DNA of 38,052 nucleotides, taken from Trichocoleus sp. FACHB-46. Lineage in GTDB: Bacteria > Cyanobacteriota > Cyanobacteriia > FACHB-46. The DNA lies in contig NZ_JACJOD010000066.1 of assembly GCF_014695385.1 (NCBI RefSeq), positions 1 to 38,052 of the forward strand, read 5' to 3'. Below are positions 16,736 through 24,183 of the stretch, in pieces. Numbering within the stretch: the first letter of the stretch is position 1; every line of letters begins with the position of its first letter. The notes under the pieces are model-generated. The model searched no databases. It was not told the DNA's origin and was given only the letters and a program-made list of their open reading frames with translations. Made by a program: the position numbers and the translations under genes.

Positions 16736-17200
16736 GAAAAATTACAGAAAAGTGCGGAGAGCTAAAAACCGCTGTAATTCGTCCAGTAAGGTTATTCTTT
16801 TGATGTTCAATATATCGCTATATCGCTGAATTGTTGCCTATTTGAGATTGCTAGCGATCGCTTAAGGAGGCGCTTACAGGGTTGAGCTACAACGTTTATT
16901 TGCCATTTTTGAATCATCCTAAATTGTGGACGCAGTCACCGTAGGATTGTGACCAAAGGCCAGACAGTCTACCTCACCCCGAACTGGCTCAAACTATAAC
17001 GATGCGACCGACACTAGGGAATTAAGTAAAACTTATCGGTTAACGACAGAATGAGGGTTTCAGCCTTTTTGGGAAGAGAGCGATCGATAAGCTGGGATTA
17101 ACTGCCTCTTCTCGTTGAGATGTAACAACGGCGTATCAATGCTTTGTGCTTGTTACCTGAAGAAAATAGAATTACTTCAGCTAAATGTTGAGGCTGCTCA
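16736..17200. other. Intergenic region between divergent STAND and recombinase genes
   Basis: No coding frame is supported. It must contain the divergent promoters. CTGAAG (17157-17162) faces CTTCAG (17175-17180) 21 bp before the recombinase start, a weak inverted repeat of unknown meaning. Confidence 0.45.
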
Positions 17201-17767
17201 ATGAAGGTAGACGGTCACGGCCAAGCCAAAGTTTTGACACCTGATGAAATTGGAAAATTGTTCGAGGCGTTTGAAGGCGATCGCGATCGCGCTTTATTCG
17301 GCATCTGTCTCTACACGGGATGTCGCATCAGTGAAGCCTGCGCGATGCTCACCACGGATGCCTATGACGCGGCGGGGGTCAGAACTAAGATGACGCTCCG
17401 CAAGGCCCACACAAAGGGCAAGCAGGAGACGCGCCAGATTCCGGTCAATTCGGTTCTCAAGGAATACCTGGAGACGTACTGCGCCGGGGCGGGTAAACAG
17501 TACCTCTTCTCCGGACGGCACGGGCGCGGGCACATTAACCCCAAGTCGGCAGACGAAATTCTACGGGAGACGTGCGATCGCGTGGGTCTAGTGGGAGTCA
17601 GTACACATAGTTTTAGGCGAACGGCTCTAACCCAGATGAGCAGTGCAGGAGTGCCGCTGCGGGTGATTCAGGAGATATCCGGGCATCGTAGTTTGCAGGC
17701 GCTTCAACGATATCTGGAGGTGTCGGAGTTGCAGCTGGAAGGGGCGATCGCGGCTCTCAGATTTTAA
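17201..17767 (+). CDS. Tyrosine recombinase, catalytic domain only (copy 2)
   Basis: The 188-residue product is a clear paralogue of the recombinase at 2284-2847, colinear from the first residue (MKVDGHGQAKVLTPDEIGKL). Catalytic residues are R42, probable K74, H136 and R139 in HSFRR, H162 and Y171 in RYLEV. It also lacks an N-terminal core-binding domain. Divergence from copy 1 is considerable, so the two are old paralogues or arrived separately, not a recent duplication. Both face the same way, about 14.4 kb apart, enclosing the partition operon and the metal-transport block. It could resolve multimers or mobilise that segment; neither can be shown from sequence alone. Confidence 0.85.
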   Translation: MKVDGHGQAKVLTPDEIGKLFEAFEGDRDRALFGICLYTGCRISEACAMLTTDAYDAAGVRTKMTLRKAHTKGKQETRQIPVNSVLKEYLETYCAGAGKQYLFSGRHGRGHINPKSADEILRETCDRVGLVGVSTHSFRRTALTQMSSAGVPLRVIQEISGHRSLQALQRYLEVSELQLEGAIAALRF

Positions 17768-17900
17768 GGTATAGCCAGTTGCTAACAGATTAGTGACTCA
17801 AAGGCAATCGCCAGTCTGATTTAATGCACTGGTTAGAGTCTAAAGTTGTCCTTATGGCTTGCGACTCACACCAATCCTGATTCTTTTCCTCCTGGTTGCT

Positions 17901-20774
17901 ATGACTGACCAACTGCCTCAAAAGATAGTAACCACACCCCTCCCGGCAAACGAAACTGAGCGGTTGGCAGCGTTGCATCGCTACAAGATTCTCGATACTC
18001 CCCCCGAAACCGCATTCGATCGCATTACTACCCTGGCAGCACGGCTGTTTGACCTACCCATCGCCCTGGTTTCTCTAGTGGATGAGTCCAGGGCTTGGTT
18101 TAAGTCCTCCATTGGCTTCGATGCTTGTGAAGTTCCGCGTGATGCAACGCTTTGCAGCTTTGCCCTGTTAATGAACGAGCCTCTGATTGTTCCCGATACC
18201 CGCAAAGACGATCGCTTTGCCTGTAACCCCTTTGTCCAAAGTGACCCCGGTGTACGCTTCTACGCAGGTGCCCCTCTCTTAACTCCAGACGGCTTCAACC
18301 TCGGCACGCTCTGTTTGCTCGATACTCAACCCCACGAGCCCTTGAGTCTCAAGCAACAAGCAACCTTGGTTGACCTGGCCGCAATGGTGGTGGATGAACT
18401 GGAATTGAGATTGGCAGCTCATCAAATTGCTCAGGTAGATGCGGCTTTGCTAAAGATTACTCAAGCCGTGGCGACGGTCACGGGTGAGGCTTTTTTCTCG
18501 ACTCTGGTGCAGCACCTTGCTAAAGCTTTAGACGTAGATTATGCCTACATCGGCCTAGTAGAAGGTGATGAGCCCAAAATGCTGAGAACGATCGCCACCT
18601 GCGCTCACGCTCAGCTTGTGGATAACCTGGAATACCCGCTGCAAGATACGCCCTGCTGGGAAGTCATTGAACAACGAAAAACTTGCTGCTACCCCCGCCA
18701 TGTGCAAGCTCAGTTCCCTGATGCACCCTTACTGAAGCCATTTTCAGTTGAAAGCTATGTAGCAGTTCCCTTCTTTGACTCCAGCGGCAAACTTTTAGGG
18801 TTGTTAGGGGGCACGAACACGGATATCACCGAGCGCAAGCAGACGGAAGAAAAATTACGCGAATCCGAGGATCGCTTTCGGGCATTCATTGAGACAAGTT
18901 CCGACGTGGTCTACAGTATGAGCGCGGATTGGAGTGAGATGCGCTTTCTCGAAGGGAAGAATTTCATCGCCGATACCAGTGACCCAAGCATCTCCTGGTT
19001 GAAAAAATATATTCACCCGGACGACCAGCCGCACGTGCTAACAGTCATTCGAGAATCCATCCGCACCAAAAGCATTTGCGAGTTGGAACACCGTGTCATT
19101 CGCGTGGATGGCACATTGGGCTGGACTCACTCACGCGCTATTCCACTGCTGAACGCACAGGGTGAAATTGAAGTATGGTTCGGAGCAGCACGCGATATCA
19201 CCGAGCGCAAACAGGCAGAGATTGAAATTCAAAAGTTTGTTTCTCTTGCCGATAACAGTGGAGAGTTCATCGGTATATGCGATATGAATTTTGTCCCGTT
19301 TTATGTCAATCCAGCAGGTCAGCAACTGGTCGGGCTAGATGATATCCAGCAATATGTCGAAACCTCGGTCAAAGACTTCTTTTTTCTTGAGGATCAAGAC
19401 TTTATTATTAACGAGTTTTTTCCTCGTGTCTTACAGGAAGGACGGGCAGAGGTAGAAATTCGGTTCCGTCATTTCAAGACGGGTGCAGCGGTGTGGATGA
19501 TCTACAACGTCTTTTACATTACAGGTGCGAATAACCAGCCAATAGGATTAGCTACTGTTAGCCGTAATATTACTGACCGCAAACGAGCAGAAACTCAAAG
19601 TCAGCAGCTTCTAGAGCGCGAACAGGCAGCGCGAGCGGAAGCCGAACGCGCCAACCGCATCAAGGATGAGTTTTTAGCGGTGCTGTCTCATGAACTGCGA
19701 TCGCCTCTGAACCCAATTCTCGGCTGGACGCGCTTACTGCAAACCGGCAAACTCGATACTACCCGGCAAGCCGAAGCCATCGCCACAATCGAACGCAACG
19801 CCAAGCTGCAATCGCAACTGATTGAAGATTTGCTTGACATCGCCCGCATTATGCAGGGCAAGCTGACCTTAACCGCGACCCCTACCAGTTTGGCGTTTGT
19901 GATTTCTGCTGCCCTTGAAACCGTGCAGTTGGCGGCAGAAGCCAAGAGCATTGCCATCGTGCTGGACCTCACCTCGGATATCGCTCCCGTCTTTGGTGAT
20001 GCGGCCCGACTCCAGCAAGTCGTGTGGAACTTGCTCACTAACGCAGTTAAGTTCACACCCAACGGTGGACAGGTAGCGGTTGAACTCAGACAAGTCGGTC
20101 AATTGGCTCAAATTCGTGTGAGGGATACAGGCATGGGCATCTCTTCCCAATTCCTCCCCTATGTGTTTGAGTACTTTCGCCAAGCAGATGGTTCCACTAC
20201 CCGCAGATTTGGGGGCTTAGGTCTGGGTCTGGCGATCGTGCGGCAAATTGTGGAACTGCACGGGGGCACGGTGAGTGCAGAGAGCGCTGGGGAGAATCAA
20301 GGTGCAACCTTCCTCGTGCAATTGCCTATCATGCCGCAAACAGCATCAATCGTTCCTCAGCCAAGCTGCACTCAAACAGAAACAAAAGTGCCTTTAGACA
20401 ACATTCAGATTTTGCTGGTGGATGACGATACCGACACCCGCGAATTTCAGGCTTTTCTGCTAGAACAAAATGGCGCTAAGGTCACAGCGGTTAGCTCTGG
20501 TGAGGCAGCACTGGAAGTCCTAGAGCAGTCTGTTCCAGATGTCATTGTCAGTGATGTGGGCATGCCGCACATGGATGGCTATATGCTGATGCAGCAACTG
20601 AGAGCCTTACCCCCAGAGCAGGGCGGGCAAACTCCGGCGATCGCCCTAACTGCTTATGTGGGAGAGTTGAACCACCAGCAAGCTCTGCAAGCGGGATTTC
20701 AGCAGCATCTCGCCAAACCCATTGAACCCGATAAACTCATCAAAGCCATCACAACTTTGGTAAGAAAAAAGTGA
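17901..20774 (+). CDS. Hybrid sensor histidine kinase (GAF-GAF-PAS-PAS-HisKA-HATPase-REC)
   Basis: I use the ATG at 17901 (957 residues); the frame stays open to a TTG at 17859. Domains in order: GAF about 10-155 (ERLAALHRYKILDTPPETAF), GAF about 175-305, two PAS/PAC units about 315-575, a HisKA H-box LAVLSHELRSPLNPILGW with phospho-acceptor H597, HATPase with N-box NLLTNAVKFTP, DTGMGI and GGLGLGLAIV, and a receiver with acceptor D885 in VSDVGMPHMDG. No transmembrane helix is evident, so it is a cytoplasmic sensor. The GAF domains lack an obvious chromophore cysteine motif. The receiver can accept phosphate internally, but no output gene is adjacent. Confidence 0.92.
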   Translation: MTDQLPQKIVTTPLPANETERLAALHRYKILDTPPETAFDRITTLAARLFDLPIALVSLVDESRAWFKSSIGFDACEVPRDATLCSFALLMNEPLIVPDTRKDDRFACNPFVQSDPGVRFYAGAPLLTPDGFNLGTLCLLDTQPHEPLSLKQQATLVDLAAMVVDELELRLAAHQIAQVDAALLKITQAVATVTGEAFFSTLVQHLAKALDVDYAYIGLVEGDEPKMLRTIATCAHAQLVDNLEYPLQDTPCWEVIEQRKTCCYPRHVQAQFPDAPLLKPFSVESYVAVPFFDSSGKLLGLLGGTNTDITERKQTEEKLRESEDRFRAFIETSSDVVYSMSADWSEMRFLEGKNFIADTSDPSISWLKKYIHPDDQPHVLTVIRESIRTKSICELEHRVIRVDGTLGWTHSRAIPLLNAQGEIEVWFGAARDITERKQAEIEIQKFVSLADNSGEFIGICDMNFVPFYVNPAGQQLVGLDDIQQYVETSVKDFFFLEDQDFIINEFFPRVLQEGRAEVEIRFRHFKTGAAVWMIYNVFYITGANNQPIGLATVSRNITDRKRAETQSQQLLEREQAARAEAERANRIKDEFLAVLSHELRSPLNPILGWTRLLQTGKLDTTRQAEAIATIERNAKLQSQLIEDLLDIARIMQGKLTLTATPTSLAFVISAALETVQLAAEAKSIAIVLDLTSDIAPVFGDAARLQQVVWNLLTNAVKFTPNGGQVAVELRQVGQLAQIRVRDTGMGISSQFLPYVFEYFRQADGSTTRRFGGLGLGLAIVRQIVELHGGTVSAESAGENQGATFLVQLPIMPQTASIVPQPSCTQTETKVPLDNIQILLVDDDTDTREFQAFLLEQNGAKVTAVSSGEAALEVLEQSVPDVIVSDVGMPHMDGYMLMQQLRALPPEQGGQTPAIALTAYVGELNHQQALQAGFQQHLAKPIEPDKLIKAITTLVRKK

Positions 20775-20923
20775 GTGAGGAAATGGAAAGTACCCACAGC
20801 CCGTGGGTGGAACGGTACAGGTTTCTAAGCACCCCGCTGCACCCTCAAAAATTAGTCTCAGCGGATAATAATGCTAATTTTCCACTAGGACTAAATTGGA
20901 TAAATTTCCTGGATGAGCCGAGG

Positions 20924-20942
20924 GGCGTGAAAGGGCGTGATC
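20924..20942. repeat. 19-bp direct repeat, copy 1
   Basis: GGCGTGAAAGGGCGTGATC recurs exactly at 23730-23748, same orientation. Both copies are preceded at a short distance by CCACTAG followed by CTAAA. They enclose about 2.8 kb holding the exported-protein gene and the intron relics. Confidence 0.6.
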
Positions 20943-21083
20943 AAAATGCTGCGATCGCACCTCTTGATTTTTCGGCTTGCGAGGAGGTGTTATATGTTTT
21001 TTTGCAAACATTGCCGAAAACGAATAGTGACGTGCTTTTTGTAGTACGCCTCAAACCATTGAGAACTCAAGCGATCGCACCTC

Positions 21084-21119
21084 CAACAATGCCGAAGTTA
21101 GTCATTTTCGGCATTGTTG
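21084..21119. repeat. Long perfect hairpin (13-bp stem)
   Basis: CAACAATGCCGAA (21084-21096) pairs perfectly with TTCGGCATTGTTG (21107-21119) over a 10-base loop. A diverged, opposite-orientation relative of one arm (ATTGCCGAAAACGAATAGTGAC) lies at about 21008-21029. The pair could be the ends of a roughly 110-bp MITE-like element. No T run follows, so it is not a typical terminator. Confidence 0.5.
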
Positions 21120-21347
21120 ACGTTCCTGCTACACAACTGTGAATCAGCTGGCAATAGATGAAACAGTGCTTCACAGAGATTGGTACAGCAGGCCGATTCT
21201 AAACAGTTGTAGAGTTCTATCCTACTTCTGTAAAGCTGATATCAAGTTCACTGCTGCTAGGGAACTTTACACCTACAGAATCTAGTTGAAAGACTTAGCC
21301 TATCTGTTACCCAAACCTTGAGGTTGATTGAGGAGAATTCACTGCTG

Positions 21348-22496
21348 ATGCCACGTTCACCTATCGGTGTCTCTTTGGGCCTGCGTCTGTTCTGTACCAC
21401 GCTCGCCCTTATCCCTGCAATTCCTGCTGCGGCCCAGGCTGCGGTCCCTGTGTCTCCAACAAACTCTTTACATCAAACTGTTCTAAACCAAGCAAATAAC
21501 ACTCAGAGATGGTTGCTGGCAGGTAAAGACGACAAAGATGATAAAAAAGACCACAAGAATGATAAAAAAGGGCGGGATAAAGAACGGAAGCGGGATGACG
21601 ATCGCAAGGAGAATCGGAAACGAGATCGCGTTGAGTCTGAGTACTATGAGCGCACGACCGAGATCCGAGTTCAGGAAAGTCAAGGGTGGCGGAGCTATGT
21701 GAACGTAGCACGACTCGCCAACTCGAGCTCACTCGTTCTGCAACTCAATGTTCTGCAAAAACCGGTAACTCGGTATGCCAACGTCGTCTACATCGTCTAT
21801 GCCCGCCAGAACAACCAATGGGTCCAGGCTTATACCAGCACTGGCGCTCGCTTAGTGGCTAACCAAGCCGGACAAATCACCTTGAATCCAGAAGTGATTC
21901 GACTCGACCAGCTGAAGCTAAGTACAAACGTCGATTATTCTCAGCTACAGCTGCGAGTGGAGACTCAGATTCGCTACGATGTGCGCGATGGCCAGCGAGA
22001 CCAGCGGGTGGTGTTTGAGCAACCCTGCAACTACGCTACCCTAACCCAGATCAACCGAGTCGAGCAGATTAGCACCACCAACACCATCAATACCAGTACT
22101 ACAACGGGCAGCACGACTCAAACGAGTGGGAGGCAGTCTATCACCCTAAGTAATGGCTATCGCGTCACCTTCTTAGGTGTGAACTACACAAGCAGTAGCT
22201 CGATCTGGCGCTACTACGTGGAAGAGTTACCGGTGGCTCAGGACTTGAGCAACTGGGTGTTAGGGTTGCCTCCTTGTGCTAGGGTGTTGAACTCTTCTCT
22301 GAAAGGGGAGTTGGTCAACCCTGACCCCAATGCAAAGATTAGTGGGATCAAATGGCAACCGGGTGGAGGATTTGAGCGAGGTGAGTTCTCCGTCACCTTG
22401 AATGGACGCTGGGCTGTTGGCACTACGACTGTAGCGGTTAAGGGGCCTGATGTGGCTCGTGGCCAGCTCCCTGGACCTAGTTGCAGCAGCATCTAG
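21348..22496 (+). CDS. Exported protein with charged Asp/Lys-rich linker, unknown function
   Basis: I use the ATG at 21348 (382 residues), since the upstream TTG at 21318 adds residues that spoil the signal peptide and GAGGAG lies between the two. The signal peptide is MPRSPIGVSLGLRLFCTTLALIPAIPAAAQA, cut into parts here by eye. Residues about 60-95 are nearly all Asp, Lys, Arg and Asn. The rest is beta-rich with a Thr/Ser/Asn-rich segment about 235-255 and ends GPSCSSI. No family is recognised. It stands alone downstream of the hybrid kinase, with about 570 bp of non-coding sequence between. The highly charged linker suggests binding to polyanions or metals; that is inference. Confidence 0.7.
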   Translation: MPRSPIGVSLGLRLFCTTLALIPAIPAAAQAAVPVSPTNSLHQTVLNQANNTQRWLLAGKDDKDDKKDHKNDKKGRDKERKRDDDRKENRKRDRVESEYYERTTEIRVQESQGWRSYVNVARLANSSSLVLQLNVLQKPVTRYANVVYIVYARQNNQWVQAYTSTGARLVANQAGQITLNPEVIRLDQLKLSTNVDYSQLQLRVETQIRYDVRDGQRDQRVVFEQPCNYATLTQINRVEQISTTNTINTSTTTGSTTQTSGRQSITLSNGYRVTFLGVNYTSSSSIWRYYVEELPVAQDLSNWVLGLPPCARVLNSSLKGELVNPDPNAKISGIKWQPGGGFERGEFSVTLNGRWAVGTTTVAVKGPDVARGQLPGPSCSSI

Positions 22497-22598
22497 ACGC
22501 TGGAAAATGGCCAAGAGGAGAGTGCATCTTTCCCTTGGCCTTGAGACTGGCTATTTAGAGAGTCAAGGCCCACTACTAAACCAGCTCGAATTATTGAC

Positions 22599-22776
22599 TC
22601 AAAAAGCTAGAGGAAAGGGAGTCTCTCGCTCAACGAAAGTTGCTGGTTGGGTTAAGACAGCAATGGTAATAACTAGTTGTTCTAAATCTACAGGCTTTGC
22701 TAAATATGCAGCATACCCCGCAGCTTGTAATGCCCTAACGCCGTCTATGTTGAACTCGAGCGGGATAGGCGGTAAT
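22599..22776 (-). pseudogene. C-terminal remnant of a response-regulator receiver domain
   Basis: The minus strand reads ...GVRALQAAGYAAYLAKPVDL and EQLVITIAVLTQ, the alpha4-beta5-alpha5 end of a CheY-like receiver with its conserved Lys-Pro, then a stop at 22599. The phospho-acceptor half is absent; upstream the frame runs into the terminator hairpin. So this is a broken 3' end of a receiver or hybrid kinase gene. It lies convergent with the exported-protein gene. Confidence 0.65.
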
Positions 22777-22779
22777 AAA

Positions 22780-22820
22780 AAACGATCGCCCTCTCAGTAA
22801 ACGGGGCGATCGTTTACCTT
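22780..22820. terminator. HIP1-containing hairpin, probable terminator
   Basis: AAACGATCGCCC (22780-22791) pairs perfectly with GGGCGATCGTTT (22804-22815) over 12 bases. T-rich sequence follows on both sides (TTTACCTTTT on plus, TTTTTTATTA on minus), so it could stop transcripts from either direction. Confidence 0.6.
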
Positions 22821-23031
22821 TTGAAACCTTGCTCTTACTTTACTCGTAATACCCACCCTGAACAATCTTGAGATTAAGTTAGTACTAGAGTTACTGCTTG
22901 CTGATCAGCACCTCTAGAGGTTAAGTCCTAGCTCATAGAGCATTACCGAAACGAGGCATTCCTGGCTACATTTTGTGCAAAGCTAAGTAAGCTTTAAGCA
23001 GTAAGATTTCTAGCCTTAGCGACCAAAATTT
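22816..23031. other. Non-coding stretch before the intron relic
   Basis: Nothing coding or structural that I can name is present here on either strand. Confidence 0.35.
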
Positions 23032-23054
23032 CTCCATTGCTATACAAGGGCGAA
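23032..23054. repeat. 23-bp direct repeat flanking intron fragment, left
   Basis: CTCCATTGCTATACAAGGGC plus GAA is identical to 23169-23191. The two copies bracket a 114-bp segment holding group II intron domains V and VI. Confidence 0.8.
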
Positions 23055-23168
23055 TTGCACCGAAGTCTGCGTGACAAGCACCGAGCGGTTAAGGAGCCGT
23101 GTGAGGCAACGAGTCTCATGCACGGTTCTGAAGACCAGCGGGGTGGGTGACTGCTCCGCTGAGTTTAA
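23055..23168 (+). mobile_element. Group II intron 3' fragment (domains V and VI)
   Basis: GAGCCGTGTGAGGC, AACGA, then GTCTCATGCACGGTTC (23094-23128) is a canonical group II intron domain V hairpin. Domain VI follows as AGCGGGG / TGGGTGACTG loop / CTCCGCT, ending GAGTTTAAC at the likely 3' splice boundary. The 5' domains and the reverse-transcriptase gene are missing, so it cannot move on its own. It inserted antisense to the small gene at 23177-23374, at that gene's stop codon, and is flanked by 23-bp direct repeats, which intron retrohoming does not normally create. Confidence 0.8.
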
Positions 23169-23191
23169 CTCCATTGCTATACAAGGGCGAA
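23169..23191. repeat. 23-bp direct repeat flanking intron fragment, right
   Basis: Identical to 23032-23054. It overlaps the 3' end of the small minus-strand gene, whose stop codon is therefore present in both copies. Confidence 0.8.
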
Positions 23192-23374
23192 GAGGCCGTG
23201 GCGAATCCCATACAAGACTCGAGCAATTAAGACTTTGTCTGATTCTTGAGCCGCTCTGGCCGTAGACAGAGTAATTAGCCAGCGATACTCTGTTGCAGTC
23301 AAGCTACCACACAAGAAAATACTGCCAATCAATTCTTCTAAATCAGACGCTTGGGAAAGCACTAAAGACTGCAT
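23177..23374 (-). CDS. Small cyanobacterial-type hypothetical protein
   Basis: The 65-residue product (MQSLVLSQASDLEELIGSIF to RVLYGIRHGLFALV) has the all-helical pattern and the ending ...I.RVLYG.R.GL..V typical of short conserved cyanobacterial proteins of unknown function. Its stop codon falls inside the 23-bp repeat that borders the group II intron fragment, so the coding sequence appears intact while its 3' flank was disrupted. No ribosome binding site stands out. The resemblance is from pattern memory and the gene may no longer be expressed. Confidence 0.45.
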   Translation of the reverse strand: MQSLVLSQASDLEELIGSIFLCGSLTATEYRWLITLSTARAAQESDKVLIARVLYGIRHGLFALV

Positions 23375-23526
23375 AGCGGCTAGGCAAACGTTGAATTGCC
23401 AACATTAGATGACGATTCTAGAGTGCCTCGTGGCAGTTACCTTTGGCACCGAGCGATCACGGATATTTTCCCACTAGCAATTTAGTTCGCTCCATAGATT
23501 CCGCTGCTAGCAGTCAGGAGAGTAAT

Positions 23527-23584
23527 GGCATTGAGTTAAACTCAGCGGAGCAGTCACCCACTCCGCTGAGTTTAACTCAATGCC
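23527..23584. repeat. Giant perfect hairpin derived from a group II intron 3' end
   Basis: Two 24-bp arms (23527-23550 and 23561-23584) are exact reverse complements around the loop CAGTCACCCA. Read on the minus strand, loop plus arm is TGGGTGACTGCTCCGCTGAG then TTTAACTC, matching domain VI of the intron fragment at 23144-23170. The 5' half of domain VI has been replaced by a mirror copy of the 3' half, making an extended snap-back structure. It is the strongest hairpin in the window. Confidence 0.8.
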
Positions 23585-23729
23585 TAAAAGCGTTAAGGAG
23601 TTCCCTAGCTAACGAGCCGAAATCAGTTTTATCGGTCAAACTTATTGCCCCGGTGGCGCAAATAGTTGTTGCTTATGGCCTCACGTGTTCTACGTGTAAA
23701 GTATCCAACACCCACTAGTCCTAAAAATA

Positions 23730-23748
23730 GGCGTGAAAGGGCGTGATC
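23730..23748. repeat. 19-bp direct repeat, copy 2
   Basis: Exact copy of 20924-20942 in the same orientation; see that entry. It may mark a boundary of an inserted or duplicated segment. Confidence 0.6.
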
Positions 23749-24183
23749 TTTTTGTAGAGATGAACAACTGACATCTCTGAGGAGGGGCGGAGAACGACGA
23801 CGACAACAACTATTAGCGCGATGACAAGTGCCCTAAACTTTTTCTGGGCGGGGGCTGATTAAGAAAACAGCATCTACGACGATAGATGTAGCCGTCGTCG
23901 CGGTGACAACAAAACTGAAAGCAATGAGGCCCGCTCACTGCCTCAGACTGATACTTAGCTAAGTAGTCTCAGTAAAATAAATAGTAGAAAAGTTACAACT
24001 GATACTTCGTATTGCATATTACTAGATTTATTGTACTGGGAGAAAATAAGCGTTAGTCCTAAAAGGACCAGGGCGCTGGGAGGATGGGAGGACGAGAAAC
24101 GCTGATCACTTCGTTGTCTTCGTCTTTGCCAAAATCTGATTACCAGGCAAATAACTCAACGAACTTGGTGGGAGCATCTACTA

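Larger units (their letters stand above)
20775..21347. other. Intergenic region with hairpins and repeat
   Basis: A 123-codon open frame (20771-21142) is present but has low-complexity, HIP1-containing stretches and no recognisable fold, so I do not call it. Contents seen: a short hairpin ACCCAC/GTGGGT soon after the kinase, a 19-bp repeat (20924-20942) and a long hairpin (21084-21119). Confidence 0.45.
23375..24183. other. Gene-free region with the intron-derived palindrome
   Basis: No gene is convincing; open stretches such as 23585-23718 look protein-like but have no start and no known relatives. Contents are the large hairpin (23527-23584), the 19-bp repeat (23730-23748) and a stretch rich in ACGACGACGACAAC and its complement-like CGTCGTCGCGG (about 23790-23910), possibly a structured RNA or element end. 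The promoter of the oxygenase gene should lie near 24000-24170. Confidence 0.4.

Noticed and set aside
20771-21142. 123-codon frame after the hybrid kinase
   Set aside because: Overlaps the kinase stop, contains repeat and hairpin sequence and HIP1-derived residues, and shows no fold; treated as non-coding.
22450-22800. 116-codon plus-strand frame
   Set aside because: It overlaps the end of the exported-protein gene and is antisense to a recognisable receiver remnant.
23443-23718. 91-codon plus-strand frame
   Set aside because: It reads straight through the giant intron-derived hairpin, so it cannot be an original gene; the last part might be a relic but has no match I recall.
23760-24050. 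CAST/Tn7-like transposon end suggested by GTCGTC and GACAAC motifs
   Set aside because: No TGT terminal motif, regular repeat spacing, Tns genes or tRNA target are present.
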